A model generated the notes under the pieces. It did no database searches and was not told the origin of the DNA. It saw nothing but the letters and a program-made list of their open reading frames with translations. Positions 42,615 through 52,036 of a stretch of 64,000 nucleotides of DNA are shown here, in pieces (within the stretch, counting starts at the first letter, position 1; the number at the start of each line of letters is the position of its first letter). A program made the position numbers and the translations under genes. Source of the DNA: Actinosynnema pretiosum (GTDB taxonomy: Bacteria; Actinomycetota; Actinomycetes; Mycobacteriales; Pseudonocardiaceae); assembly GCF_024171695.1 (NCBI RefSeq), contig NZ_JAMTCF010000017.1, positions 164,913 through 228,912 of the forward strand, given 5' to 3'.

Positions 42615-42689
42615 TGGTGCCCCCGGCAGGATTCGAACCTGCGCACCCGCCTCCGGAGGGCGGTGCTCTATCCCCTGAGCTACGGGGGC
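42615..42689 (-). tRNA. tRNA-Arg(CCG)
   Basis: On the minus strand: acceptor GCCCCCG/CGGGGGC, D-arm GCTC...GAGC with AGGGGATA, anticodon stem CCGCC/GGCGG with loop CTCCGGA (anticodon CCG, reads CGG), and T-arm GCAGG TTCGAAT CCTGC. The 3' CCA is encoded. The length is 75 bases with CCA. It decodes CGG, a common Arg codon here. tRNA genes are frequent integration sites, but no att duplication was found nearby. Confidence 0.95.
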
Positions 42690-42867
42690 CGTAGCTACGG
42701 GGAGAAGCTTAGCGCATCTCCGCCACCCCGTTTCACCACCCCCTCCACTGTGGTCACCACCCGCCCTGAGCTGGGGGTTTGCCCAAGTTTCACCGGAACG
42801 TGCGGCGGCGGCACCCGGTTGGGCGGTGTGGCTGACCGGAAGGGTGCGGAACGATACGGCTCGAAGA

Positions 42868-42895
42868 TTGACATGTGTTGCACACATGCGCATGT
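42868..42895 (+). promoter_or_regulatory. -35 and operator-like palindrome of the CDF gene
   Basis: Consensus TTGACA (42868-42873) is followed by ATGTG-TTG-CACAT-like symmetry and the perfect palindrome ACATGCGCATGT (42884-42895). The spacing fits a metal sensor (ArsR or MerR type) acting between the promoter elements. The -10 element is not clear. Confidence 0.4.
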
Positions 42896-42912
42896 CACTA
42901 TATGTTCCCCCC

Positions 42913-43827
42913 ATGGGACACGGGCACGGACATGGGCACGGCGGGGCTTCGCTCGGGAGCGCGCACGTCGGCAGGCTCTGGATCGCGTTCGGGGTCGGCG
43001 CCGGGTTCATGGTCGTCGAGTTCGTCGTCGGGCTCGCCACGGGTTCGCTCGCGCTGCTCTCCGACGCCGCCCACATGCTCACCGACGTGCTCGGCGTCGG
43101 GATGGCGCTCTCGGCCATCCTCATCGCCCGGCGGGCGCAGGCGCGCAACAGCCGCACGTTCGGGCTCTACCGGGCCGAGGTGCTCGCCGCCCTCGCCAAC
43201 GCGCTGCTGCTCTTCGGGGTCGCGGCGTACGTGGTCTACGAGGCGGTGCAGCGGCTCGGGGACCCGCCCGCCGTGCCTGGGCTCCCGGTGATCGCGGCGG
43301 CTACCGCCGGGTTGCTCGCCAACGTCGTCTCGTTCCTCGCCCTCCGCGAGGGCGCCAAGGAGAGCATCAACGTCCGGGGCGCCTACCTCGAAGTGCTCGC
43401 CGACCTCATCGGGTCCGTCGGCGTGCTGCTCAGCGGGGTCGTCACGCTGCTCTTCGGGTGGAAGTACGCCGACCCCGTCATGGGTGTCGCCATCGGCCTG
43501 TTCGTGCTGCCGCGCACCTGGAAGCTCGCGGGCAACGCCCTGCGCATCCTCTTCCAGCACGCCCCCGAGCGCGTCGACGTCGCCGCCATGGAGGCCGACC
43601 TCGCCCAGCTCCCCGGCGTCGCCGAGGCGCACGACCTGCACGTCTGGACGCTCACCTCCGGCATGGAGGTCGCCTCCGCGCACCTCGCCACCCGAGGCGG
43701 CGCGGACCCGGCCGTCGTGCTCCAGGCCGCGCAGGACCTGCTCGCGCAGCGCTACCACATCGAGCACGCCACGCTCCAGGTGGAACCAGGGGACTCCGCG
43801 GACCGGTGCCGCGAAATCCCCTGGTAG
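42913..43827 (+). CDS. Cation diffusion facilitator (zinc/cobalt/cadmium exporter)
   Basis: 304 residues from the ATG at 42913, which gives the His-rich MGHGHGHGHGG start typical of this family. In-frame ATGs upstream overlap the operator. There are six membrane segments, with metal-site residues in SDAAHMLTDVLG (HxxxD pattern) and in the fifth helix around YLEVLADLIGSVGVLLSG, and a cytoplasmic C-terminal domain from about residue 210 (AAMEADLAQLPGVAEAHDLHV). It exports divalent metal by proton antiport. Confidence 0.92.
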   Translation: MGHGHGHGHGGASLGSAHVGRLWIAFGVGAGFMVVEFVVGLATGSLALLSDAAHMLTDVLGVGMALSAILIARRAQARNSRTFGLYRAEVLAALANALLLFGVAAYVVYEAVQRLGDPPAVPGLPVIAAATAGLLANVVSFLALREGAKESINVRGAYLEVLADLIGSVGVLLSGVVTLLFGWKYADPVMGVAIGLFVLPRTWKLAGNALRILFQHAPERVDVAAMEADLAQLPGVAEAHDLHVWTLTSGMEVASAHLATRGGADPAVVLQAAQDLLAQRYHIEHATLQVEPGDSADRCREIPW

Positions 43828-43843
43828 CCAAACCCCGGAGCAG

Positions 43844-46800
43844 CTACAAGCCCGTGCACTGGCCCGACTTCGGGCCCTTCACCTCGTTCGGCCAGCCGTG
43901 GTCCACCGGGGCCGGGTCACCGCCCGAGCAGGACAGCGGACCGGCCACGGCGTTGCCCGCCAGGAGCGTGCCGCCGCGACCGCCGACCACCGAGACCGGG
44001 CCCGCCACGCGCGCCAGCTCCAGGGCCACCTCGCCGGTCGTCCCGGTCACCGACACCGGACCGGCCACCTCGGTCTCCACCAGGACCACCGCCGCCGCGC
44101 CGGACGCCGACACCGGACCGCGCACCACCGAGTCGAACGAGTACAGCGCCGCGCCCGACCCCACCGTGACCGGGCCCGACACCACCGCGCCCGTCAGGCA
44201 CACCGTCCCCGACGCGACCGTCAGCGGACCGGCGTGGTCGCCCTCCACCACCCGGTCGCAGGTGACGAACGGCTTCGCCAGCAGCTCGAACTCCGCCAGC
44301 GCGGCCGACCCCGGCAGCTCCAGCCGGTAGTGCCGGTAGTGGCCGGGACGCGCGATCTTGAACGCCCGCGTCTGCTTCCGGTCGGCGAACGCCTGACCGG
44401 ACCGCTCGTCCACCGCGACCCACGTCTTCCCGTCGTAGGACCCCTTCAGCACCCACGAACCGGGATCGGCGCCCGGAGCCTTCCCGGACGTCAGCGTGTA
44501 GAACTCCGCCTTCTCCCGCCGGTCCGGCACCGCCGCCTGCACCCACGACACCGCAGACTCGGTCGCCGACGTGTCGTCCACCAGCGGCCCCACCGGACCG
44601 GACGCGGTCGTGGCCGCCGCCGTCAGCACGTCCCGCATCGGGGTCGGCACGGCCGCGCCGGTGGTCAGCGACGGGGGAGCCGCGTCCGCGCCGGTGGCCC
44701 ACCTCGACGGGGTCGCGCCCATCTCGAAGTCCAGCACCGCGCCGTCCGCGAGCGCCGAGTGCGGCAGGTGCGCCTTGTCCCACGCCTTCCCGTCGACCTT
44801 CAACGACTGCACGTACACGTTCCGCGCGCTGTTGCCCGGCGCGTTCACCACGAGCTTCCGACCGCCGCCCAGGTCCACCGTGGCCTTGGTGAACAGCGGC
44901 GACCCGACCGCGTAGCTCGCGCTGCCCATCTGCAGCGGGTAGAACCCCAGCGCGCTGAACAGCCACCACGCCGACTGCTCGCCGTTGTCCTCGTCACCGG
45001 GGTACCCCTGGCCGATCTCGCTGCCCAGGTACAGCCGCGACAGGACCTCCCGCACCTTCTCCTGCGTCTTCCAGGGCTGCCCGGCGTAGTCGTACATGTA
45101 GGGGATGTGGTGCGAGGGTTGGTTGCTGTGCCCGTACTGCCCCATCCGCACGTCTCGCGCTTCGAGCATCTCGTGGATGACCCCGCCGTACGACCCGACC
45201 TTCGTGGCCGTCTCGGGCGTCGCGAAGAACTCGTCCAGCTTCTTCGCCAGCCCCTCGCGCCCGCCGTGCAGGTTCGCCAGGCCCTGCCCGTCGTGCGGCA
45301 CGGTGAACGCCATGTTCCAGCCGTTGGTCTCGGTGTAGTCGTGCCCCCACACCTCGGGGTCGTACTGCCCGGCGGGCAGCCGCCACGAGCCGTCCGGCTT
45401 GCGGCCCTGGAAGAACCCGACCGAGGGGTCGAACATCCTCACGTAGTTCAGCGCCCGCTCGCGGAAGTACTCGTGCTGCTCCAGGTACTCCGCCTTGCCG
45501 GTCTCCTCGTGCAGCGCCTTCGCCATGGTGGCGATGCCGTAGTCGTTGACGTAGCCCTCCAGCGCCCACGACATGCCCTCGCCGGTGGCGGTGGACGTGT
45601 AGCCCTTGAACACCGACGTGTCGAGCCCCTTGCGGCCCACGCTCGCGTTCGGCGGGGTCACCGTCGCGTTCTTCACGGCCGCCGCGAACGCCGCCTCCGC
45701 GTCGAACCCCCGGACGCCCTTGAGGTAGGCGTCCGCGAACGCCACGTCGGAGCTGGTGCCGGTCATCAGGTTCGCGTAACCGGGGGAGGACCAGCGGGAG
45801 ATCCAGCCGCCGTCCCGGTACTGCTCGACGAACCCGTCGACCATCTCACCGGCCTTCTCCGGCGTGAGCAGGCCGTACGCGGGCCAGGTGGTCCGGTAGG
45901 TGTCCCAGAACCCGTTGTTGACGTACACCTTCCCGTCGACGACCTGCGCGCCGGTCTGCGTCGGCGTGCTCGCCCCGCCCGCGCGCACCGGGCTCGCGTA
46001 CCGGTACCTCGGCTCGGCCGCCGTCCCGGTGTTCTCGAAGCCGGAGTTCGGGTACAGGTACAGCCGGTACAGGTTGGAGTACAGCGTGGTCAGCTGGTCC
46101 TGGCTCGCGCCTTCGACCCGGACCTTGCCGAGGACGTCGTCCCACGCGTCCTGCGCCCGGTCGCGCACCGACTCGAACGTGTCCGAAGTGGACACCTCCA
46201 GGTCGAGGTTCTTCTTGGCCTGCTCCACGCCCAGCAGCGAGGTCGCGATCCGCAGCGTCACGGTCTTCTCGGCGGAGGTGTCGAACCGCAGGTACCCGGC
46301 GACGTTGTCCCGCCCGGCCCCGGTGAGCTTCCCGCTGCCGGTGACCGGCCGGTCGACCTCCCCGTACACGAACAGCCGCGTCGCGCCCGCGGACAACCCG
46401 CTGCGCACGTCGGAGAACCCGCTCACCACGCCGTTCGCGGCGTCCAGCGTCAGCCCGCCCTCGTTGTTGACGTTGTCGAACACCAGGTTCGAGGCGTCGT
46501 CGACGAAGGTGAACCGGAACACCGCCGCGTGGTCGGTCGGCGCGATCTCGGTCTTCATGCCGTTCTCGAACGTGACGCCGTAGTAGTGCGCCTGGGCGAT
46601 CTCGTTGGCGTGCTTGAACGGCAGCGAGCGCAGCGCCCGGTCGGCGGTGGGCGTCCCGGTGGTCGGCATGACCTGGAACGTCTGCCGGTCGCCCATCCAC
46701 GGGCTCGGCTGGTGGCTCGCGGTGAACGCCTGCAGCGACGGCAGGTTCGTGGTGCGGCTGTTGGCCTTCGCGTACTCGTAGATCCAGCTCGTGGACCCCG

Positions 46801-48124
46801 CGTTCGTCATCGGGGACCAGAAGTTGAAGCCCTGCGGCACGGCGGTGGCCGGGAAGTTGTTGCCCCTGGAGAAGCCGCCGCTGGAGTTGGTGCCGCGCGT
46901 GGTCAGCACCCAGTCGGACGGGCGGGCGTGCTCGACGACCTCGGGCGCGGTGTGCACGGCGACGTCGTCGACCCAGCCGTTGAACGCGGCCGGACCGGCC
47001 GGGTTGTCGTAGCCGACCAGGATGCGCTTCGCGGTCTTGCCCGCCGCGACCTGGCCGATCACCGACGCGACCCGGTTCCACTGGTTCGTGGACAGCGCCT
47101 TCGACTCGCCCTGGCCCCTCGGCGAGAGCTCGAACCCGTGCTGGTCGCGCGCGCCCAGCTCGCTCAGGTAGGTGCCGTCGGAGAACGCCACGTCCAGCGC
47201 CGCGTACGTGGACGGGTAGCGCAGGTCGCCCGTGCTGAAGGAGGGGAACAGCAGGTAGGACAGCTCGGTGGTCGCGGTGACCGGGAAGTCGACCTCGAAC
47301 ACCTTGTTGTACGAGTGCCCGCGCCCCTCGGCGGTGTGCGTGCCCTGGTAGCGCAGCGCCCGCGTGCCGGTGAAGCCGGTGCGGGAGCGGGAGTTGTACG
47401 CCCCCGTGGCGCCCTCGCCGGTGGTGGTGCGCATGTGCTCGGCGGGCGGGGAGGTGGAGCCGTCGGAGAAGGTGACCTCGGCGAGCTGGAGCACGGCCTG
47501 GCCGCCCCGGTTCGCGGTGATGTCGATCCGGTAGTGCCGGTAGGCGGTGGTGTTGCCGGTCTCGTAGGTGACCGTGGTGTGCCGACCGGCGAAGGTCTGC
47601 CCGGTGCGGGCGTCGAGCTCGGTCCAGGTCTCGCCGTCGTCGGACCCGCTGAGCCTCCAGTCCTTCGGGTCGCGCTCGGGGGCGTCGTTGGCCGAGGTGA
47701 GGGCGTAGTCCTTGACGGTGGCGGGCGCGTCGAAGGTGAACTCCAGCCAGCCGGTCGCGGTGAACGCCAGCCACTTGCTGCTGGGGCTCCCGTCGACCAG
47801 GTTCTCCTTCACCTCGTCGGACTCGGGGTACTCGGCGTTCGCCGCGACCGAGGTGACGTGGTCGGTGATGTTGCCGGGGATGCCGGTGGAGTCGTTGCCG
47901 TTGACGCCGCCGGTCCTCGGGCGGCCGTCAGGGCCGGTCTCCACGGTGCTCGCCCAGTCTGGAAGCGGTTGCCCCTCCTCGAAGGAGGTGGCGAAGACGG
48001 TCTCGCGCACGGGCGGCTCCTCGGGGGCTGCGGTGGCCTGCCCCCAGACTGGCACGCCCGCCAGCGCCACGGATATCGCCAGCGCTCCCGCGAATGATCT
48101 CCGCCTGCCCCGCATGTGCCCCAT
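43844..48124 (-). CDS. Secreted multidomain GH92 alpha-mannosidase
   Basis: 1426 residues from the ATG at 48124, with GGAAGG eight bases upstream. An in-frame GTG at 48166 would add 14 residues. Signal peptide, then an F5/8-type carbohydrate-binding domain (residues about 75-230, ending YRHYRIDITANRGGQAVLQLAEV). The GH92 core follows: FENGMKTEIAPTDHAAVFRFTF, GFWDTYRTTWPAYGLL, WISRWSSPGYANLMTGTSSD. A second F5/8-like domain (SWVLKGSYDGKTWVAVDERSG) and a C-terminal block of VSGPVTVGSGA-like repeats end it. GH92 enzymes need calcium and release alpha-1,2-linked mannose from glycans. Together with the other mannosidase genes it fits mannan breakdown outside the cell. Confidence 0.9.
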   Translation of the reverse strand: MGHMRGRRRSFAGALAISVALAGVPVWGQATAAPEEPPVRETVFATSFEEGQPLPDWASTVETGPDGRPRTGGVNGNDSTGIPGNITDHVTSVAANAEYPESDEVKENLVDGSPSSKWLAFTATGWLEFTFDAPATVKDYALTSANDAPERDPKDWRLSGSDDGETWTELDARTGQTFAGRHTTVTYETGNTTAYRHYRIDITANRGGQAVLQLAEVTFSDGSTSPPAEHMRTTTGEGATGAYNSRSRTGFTGTRALRYQGTHTAEGRGHSYNKVFEVDFPVTATTELSYLLFPSFSTGDLRYPSTYAALDVAFSDGTYLSELGARDQHGFELSPRGQGESKALSTNQWNRVASVIGQVAAGKTAKRILVGYDNPAGPAAFNGWVDDVAVHTAPEVVEHARPSDWVLTTRGTNSSGGFSRGNNFPATAVPQGFNFWSPMTNAGSTSWIYEYAKANSRTTNLPSLQAFTASHQPSPWMGDRQTFQVMPTTGTPTADRALRSLPFKHANEIAQAHYYGVTFENGMKTEIAPTDHAAVFRFTFVDDASNLVFDNVNNEGGLTLDAANGVVSGFSDVRSGLSAGATRLFVYGEVDRPVTGSGKLTGAGRDNVAGYLRFDTSAEKTVTLRIATSLLGVEQAKKNLDLEVSTSDTFESVRDRAQDAWDDVLGKVRVEGASQDQLTTLYSNLYRLYLYPNSGFENTGTAAEPRYRYASPVRAGGASTPTQTGAQVVDGKVYVNNGFWDTYRTTWPAYGLLTPEKAGEMVDGFVEQYRDGGWISRWSSPGYANLMTGTSSDVAFADAYLKGVRGFDAEAAFAAAVKNATVTPPNASVGRKGLDTSVFKGYTSTATGEGMSWALEGYVNDYGIATMAKALHEETGKAEYLEQHEYFRERALNYVRMFDPSVGFFQGRKPDGSWRLPAGQYDPEVWGHDYTETNGWNMAFTVPHDGQGLANLHGGREGLAKKLDEFFATPETATKVGSYGGVIHEMLEARDVRMGQYGHSNQPSHHIPYMYDYAGQPWKTQEKVREVLSRLYLGSEIGQGYPGDEDNGEQSAWWLFSALGFYPLQMGSASYAVGSPLFTKATVDLGGGRKLVVNAPGNSARNVYVQSLKVDGKAWDKAHLPHSALADGAVLDFEMGATPSRWATGADAAPPSLTTGAAVPTPMRDVLTAAATTASGPVGPLVDDTSATESAVSWVQAAVPDRREKAEFYTLTSGKAPGADPGSWVLKGSYDGKTWVAVDERSGQAFADRKQTRAFKIARPGHYRHYRLELPGSAALAEFELLAKPFVTCDRVVEGDHAGPLTVASGTVCLTGAVVSGPVTVGSGAALYSFDSVVRGPVSASGAAAVVLVETEVAGPVSVTGTTGEVALELARVAGPVSVVGGRGGTLLAGNAVAGPLSCSGGDPAPVDHGWPNEVKGPKSGQCTGL

Positions 48125-48190
48125 TGCGCACGCCTTCCGCCAGGTCCGGACCACGTGGGCCCCCATAGCGGGCAGAGAAGCGGCAGGCTG

Positions 48191-48221
48191 ACATCGATGT
48201 CAAGATCGCTGCTGGATCTTG
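48191..48221. promoter_or_regulatory. Palindromes upstream of the GH92 gene
   Basis: ACATCGATGT (48191-48200) is a perfect ten-base palindrome, and CAAGATC (48201-48207) pairs with GATCTTG (48215-48221) around seven bases. They lie 67-97 bases upstream of the GH92 start on its promoter side. They are probable operators for a sugar-responsive repressor. Confidence 0.35.
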
Positions 48222-48528
48222 TCCGGAAGAATGTCCGGCCGCTGCTCCGACCGGGGAAGATCGGCGCTGCGCGATCGGGTGAGCACGGTGCGTGGTCGGT
48301 TCCGGCGACCGGGGGACCATTTGCGACCGTTGTGTGGAATGCGATTACCGAATCCGCATAGGTGAAATGTTTTCAGCTATTTTTTCACCCGAAAGAACCA
48401 GATGCGAATTCCCTGGAAGTGGCATAGCGTTACCGGCACCTCATCCTGGAGGAGCGCCGTCCGAGTGACGCGCGACAGGGGAGCCGTGGCGGGGAGTTCG
48501 GGGGAGCTCTTCCCCGCCGCGACCGTGT
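48222..48528. other. Gene-free stretch between GH92 and DUF305 genes
   Basis: Short open frames exist on both strands, but none has a good ribosome site with a protein-like sequence. The part near 48355-48400 is AT-rich (TTTTCAGCTATTTTTTCACC). It probably contains the leftover promoter region of the GH92 gene. Confidence 0.4.
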
Positions 48529-48565
48529 ACGGGGCAGGCGACCGCGCCCGTCGAGCCTGCCCCGT
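48529..48565 (-). terminator. Hairpin downstream of the DUF305 gene
   Basis: ACGGGGCAGGC (48529-48539) pairs perfectly with GCCTGCCCCGT (48555-48565) across a 15-base loop, starting seven bases after the stop on the minus strand. It likely ends the DUF3105-DUF305 transcript. Confidence 0.65.
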
Positions 48566-48571
48566 GCACCA

Positions 48572-49333
48572 CTACTGGAGCGGGGCCGCGCCCCGGTCCG
48601 CCAGCAGGTGCTCCATGTACTCGGACTCACCGGTCTGCGAGCGCAGCATGTTGTCCGCCAGCGTCCGCACCGCGTCCTGCTCGGCGTGCTCGGCCCCGTA
48701 GGCCGCCATCGGCGCGCCGCCCTGGTGGTGCCGCAGCATCAGCTGGAGGAAGTACACGTCGAACTCGGCCCCGCCGAGCGAGCGCAGCTTCGCCAGCTCC
48801 TCGGACGTGGCCATGCCCGGCATCAGGCCGCTCCGCCCGGCGGGCGCGCCGTCGGTCGCCACGGTCCCGTCGTGGTGCCCGGTCTCGCCCGGCCCCGACA
48901 TCCACGCCATGTGCGTGCCGCCGGTGGGCTGCTCCGGCATCCGCCACAGCGTCAGCCAGCCCTTCATGCGGCCGATCTGCTCCAGCTGGGTCGAGCCGAT
49001 GTCGAACGCCAGCTGCCGCACCGCGTCGTCCTCGGTGCGGTCCAGCGCGATGTTCGACATGGTCACGGCCTGCACGTGGTGCACCGCCATGTCCTGCGAG
49101 AAGCCCACGTCCACCGAGTCCCGGCCCGGCGTCGTGCTGGTGTCCGCGCCCGGCACCTTCACCAGCAGCCCGATCGCCGCGCCCAGCAGCAGCACCGCCA
49201 CCACGGCGGCGCCGATCACCACGGCGCGCGCGGCGGTGGGGCGCCCACCGCCCGTCCCCTCGTGCGAGGGGGACGGGTCGGCGGGGTCGTGCAGGGGGTC
49301 CTCCGGATCGGGGACCCGTTCCACGTCGGCCAC
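48572..49333 (-). CDS. DUF305 membrane-anchored protein
   Basis: 253 residues from the GTG at 49333, one base after the upstream stop. One transmembrane helix (VVIGAAVVAVLLLGAAIGLLV) follows an acidic cytoplasmic tail. The extracytoplasmic part has two ferritin-like DUF305 repeats: SQDMAVHHVQAVTMSNIA and LQLMLRHHQGGAPMAAYG, with His/Met patterns suited to copper or other metal. It forms a pair with a DUF3105 gene next to argS, as in many actinobacteria. The exact role is unknown. Confidence 0.88.
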   Translation of the reverse strand: MADVERVPDPEDPLHDPADPSPSHEGTGGGRPTAARAVVIGAAVVAVLLLGAAIGLLVKVPGADTSTTPGRDSVDVGFSQDMAVHHVQAVTMSNIALDRTEDDAVRQLAFDIGSTQLEQIGRMKGWLTLWRMPEQPTGGTHMAWMSGPGETGHHDGTVATDGAPAGRSGLMPGMATSEELAKLRSLGGAEFDVYFLQLMLRHHQGGAPMAAYGAEHAEQDAVRTLADNMLRSQTGESEYMEHLLADRGAAPLQ

Positions 49334-49334
49334 G

Positions 49335-50204
49335 TCAGCTGCCGGCGGGAGCGGACGACGCGGGCGCGGAGGCGCCGGTCGCGGGCGCCTCGGAACCGGC
49401 CGGGGTCGAGACCTGCGGGGCGGGCTGCCCGTCCTGCGGCATCTCGTCGGTGGCCTGCGTGCCGCCCTCCATCGGGACCGCGTCGGCGCCGGGCGCCTCG
49501 GCCACGAACGGCGGCGGGCTGTCCACGTTGAACGTCGCGGAGTCGCAGGTCGCGCCGATCTCCGGGTACGTGTACTGGTTGCGGCGCAGCGACTGGATGA
49601 ACTGGTCGACCCGCTCGTCGTCCGCCGACTCCAGCTTCAGCTGGTGGCCCCAGGACTGGAGCGAGATCGGCTTGTCGAGGCCGGGGTACGGCGACATCAT
49701 CGTGAAGGGCTGGTTGTCCACCTTGGCCTTCAGGGTGTCCAGCGCCGCGCCCGAGACCTGGTCCGGGTTGTACGCGATCCACACCGCGCCGTGCTCGAGG
49801 CCGTGCACCATGTTCTCGGTGCGCACCGCGCTGGAGTAGACCACGCCCGTGCAGTTGGCCCACACCGAGTCGTGCGGCCCGCCGAACGGCGGCGAGAAGT
49901 TGTAGGCCACCCGCTGCGTGGCGTCGACGTGCTTGCCCGCCGCGTACTCCTGCTTGACCACGCCCTCGATCTGGTCGGACGGGTCCTTGTTCTCCTCGGT
50001 GGGGTTCCACTTGGCCAGTGCCGCGTCGCGCTGGTTCTTCTCGTCGATGCGCACGTACGCGTAGCTGAAAACACCGCCCGCGAGACCCAGCACGGCGATC
50101 ACCGCGATGATGGTGCCCCACGGCTTGGGCTTGCTCGCCACCACCGAGGAACGCGCCGCCTGCACGCTGGAGCGCGCGGCCTTCGTCTTCTTGCCGCTGG
50201 TCAT
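49335..50204 (-). CDS. DUF3105 membrane-anchored protein
   Basis: 289 residues starting at an ATG. A Lys/Ala/Ser-rich cytoplasmic start precedes one transmembrane helix (WGTIIAVIAVLGLAGGVFSYAYV), followed by the DUF3105 domain: VAYNFSPPFGGPHDSVWANCTGVV, RTENMVHGLEHGAVWIAYNP and YPEIGATCDSATFNVD. The HGLEHG motif and Cys pair suggest a metal or redox role outside the membrane. The tail is Pro/Ala/Ser/Thr-rich and low-complexity. It is divergent from argS and coupled to the DUF305 gene. Confidence 0.88.
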   Translation of the reverse strand: MTSGKKTKAARSSVQAARSSVVASKPKPWGTIIAVIAVLGLAGGVFSYAYVRIDEKNQRDAALAKWNPTEENKDPSDQIEGVVKQEYAAGKHVDATQRVAYNFSPPFGGPHDSVWANCTGVVYSSAVRTENMVHGLEHGAVWIAYNPDQVSGAALDTLKAKVDNQPFTMMSPYPGLDKPISLQSWGHQLKLESADDERVDQFIQSLRRNQYTYPEIGATCDSATFNVDSPPPFVAEAPGADAVPMEGGTQATDEMPQDGQPAPQVSTPAGSEAPATGASAPASSAPAGS

Positions 50205-50383
50205 GTCCGCCTCAGGTCATCAGGGATTCGTCACACCCATACCGGAGGCCAGTTTAGGGACCAGGTGTCTGCTGACCGTCAACCCTGAGTGACGCCCTTC
50301 GGGTGATCACAGTTGACGTTCCACGCCCTGGGACGGGAGAACCCGGTCGAGACCAGGGGCAACACTTCCCTAAACTTCACCGG

Positions 50384-52036
50384 GTGACTCCCGCTGCGCT
50401 CGCTGAACTGGTCCGTGCGACGGCCGTGGACGTGCTGTCCACGCGCGGTCTCGACCCCTCCGCCCTCCCGGCCGAGGTCACTATCGAGCGACCGCGCAAC
50501 CCCGAGCACGGCGACTACGCCACCAACGTGGCCCTGCAGACCGCCAAGAAGGCGGGCACCAACCCCCGCGAGTTCGCCACCTGGCTCGCCGAGGCCCTGA
50601 CCAGCAACGATGCCCTCTCCGAGGTCACCGTCGCGGGTCCCGGCTTCCTGAACCTGCGGCTCGCCCCCGACGCGCAGGCCGCGATTGTGCGCGAAATCAT
50701 CACTAAGGGTGAAGATTTCGGGCGCAGCGACCTGCTGGCCGGTCGGAAGATCAACCTGGAGTTCGTCTCCGCCAACCCCACCGGCCCGCTGCACCTGGGC
50801 GGCACCCGCTGGGCCGCCACCGGCGACGCGCTCGGCCGCGTGCTGGCCGCGAGCGGCGCGGACGTGACCCGCGAGTACTACTTCAACGACGCGGGCGCCC
50901 AGATCGACCGCTTCGTGCGCTCGGTCATGGCCGCGGCCAAGGGCGAGCCCACCCCCGAGGACGGCTACGCGGGCACCTACATCGCCGACATCGCCGCCGA
51001 GGTGCTCCGCCGGGAGCCCGACGCGCTGGCCGCCGAGGACAGCGCCGAGGTGTTCCGGCGCGTCGGCGTCAACCTGATGTTCGACGAGATCAAGCGCGAC
51101 CTGCACGACTTCGGCACCGACTTCGACGTGTTCTTCCACGAGGACTCGCTGCACAAGTCCGGGGCCGTCACCACCGCCGTCGAGAAGCTCAAGGGCTCGG
51201 ACAAGCTCTACTTCGAGAACGGCGCCTGGTGGCTGCGCTCCACCGAGTTCGGCGACGACAAGGACCGCGTCGTCATCAAGAGCGACGGCGCCCCCGCGTA
51301 CATCGCCGGTGACATCGCCTACCTGGTCGACAAGCGCTCGCGCGGCTTCGACCTGTGCATCTACATGCTCGGCGCCGACCACCACGGCTACATCGGCCGC
51401 CTCAAGGCCGCCGCCGCCGCGCTGGGCGACGACCCCGACAGCGTCGAGGTCCTGATCGGCCAGATGGTCAACCTGGTCAGCGACGGCAAGCCGGTCCGGA
51501 TGAGCAAGCGCGCGGGCAACATCATCAGCATGGAGGACCTGGTGGACGCCGTCGGCGTCGACGCGGCCCGCTTCGCGATGATCCGCGCCTCCGTCGACTC
51601 CTCCGTCGACATCGACCTGGACCTGCTGCGCAAGCGCTCCAGCGAGAACCCGGTCTACTACGTCCAGTACGCGCACTCGCGCATCTGCTCCGTGCTGCGC
51701 AACGCCGAGGCGCTCAAGGTCGAGGCCAACGACTCGCTCCAGCTGCTGGACAACGAGGCCGAGGGCACCCTGATCCGCGCGCTCGGCGAGTTCCCGCGCG
51801 TGGTCAAGGCCGCCGCCGAGCTGCGCGAGCCGCACCGGGTCGCCAACTACCTGCACTCCCTCGCGGGCGACCTGCACCGCTGGTACGACCACAAGCCCGC
51901 GCTGCGCATCCTCCCGCGCGGCGACGAGGAGCCCACCGAGCTGCACGGCGCCCGCCTGCGGCTGTGCCAGGCCACCCAGCAGGTCTTCGCCAACGGCCTC
52001 GCCCTGCTGGGCGTGACCGCACCGGAGCGGATGTGA
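50384..52036 (+). CDS. argS: Arginyl-tRNA synthetase
   Basis: 550 residues from a GTG. Class I features: the arginine-specific N-terminal domain (ERPRNPEHGDYATNVALQTA), the HIGH-type motif in SANPTGPLHLGGTRW, HHGYIGRLKA and the KMSKS-type motif RMSKRAGN. It charges tRNA-Arg with arginine. It heads the argS-lysA-hom-thrC-thrB block, and lysA overlaps its stop by one base (TGATG). Confidence 0.95.
   Translation: MTPAALAELVRATAVDVLSTRGLDPSALPAEVTIERPRNPEHGDYATNVALQTAKKAGTNPREFATWLAEALTSNDALSEVTVAGPGFLNLRLAPDAQAAIVREIITKGEDFGRSDLLAGRKINLEFVSANPTGPLHLGGTRWAATGDALGRVLAASGADVTREYYFNDAGAQIDRFVRSVMAAAKGEPTPEDGYAGTYIADIAAEVLRREPDALAAEDSAEVFRRVGVNLMFDEIKRDLHDFGTDFDVFFHEDSLHKSGAVTTAVEKLKGSDKLYFENGAWWLRSTEFGDDKDRVVIKSDGAPAYIAGDIAYLVDKRSRGFDLCIYMLGADHHGYIGRLKAAAAALGDDPDSVEVLIGQMVNLVSDGKPVRMSKRAGNIISMEDLVDAVGVDAARFAMIRASVDSSVDIDLDLLRKRSSENPVYYVQYAHSRICSVLRNAEALKVEANDSLQLLDNEAEGTLIRALGEFPRVVKAAAELREPHRVANYLHSLAGDLHRWYDHKPALRILPRGDEEPTELHGARLRLCQATQQVFANGLALLGVTAPERM

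Noticed and set aside
43484..48097. A very long plus-strand frame opposite the GH92 gene
   Set aside because: It is Arg/Val/Pro-rich with no domain, while the minus strand encodes a complete secreted GH92 enzyme with recognised motifs.
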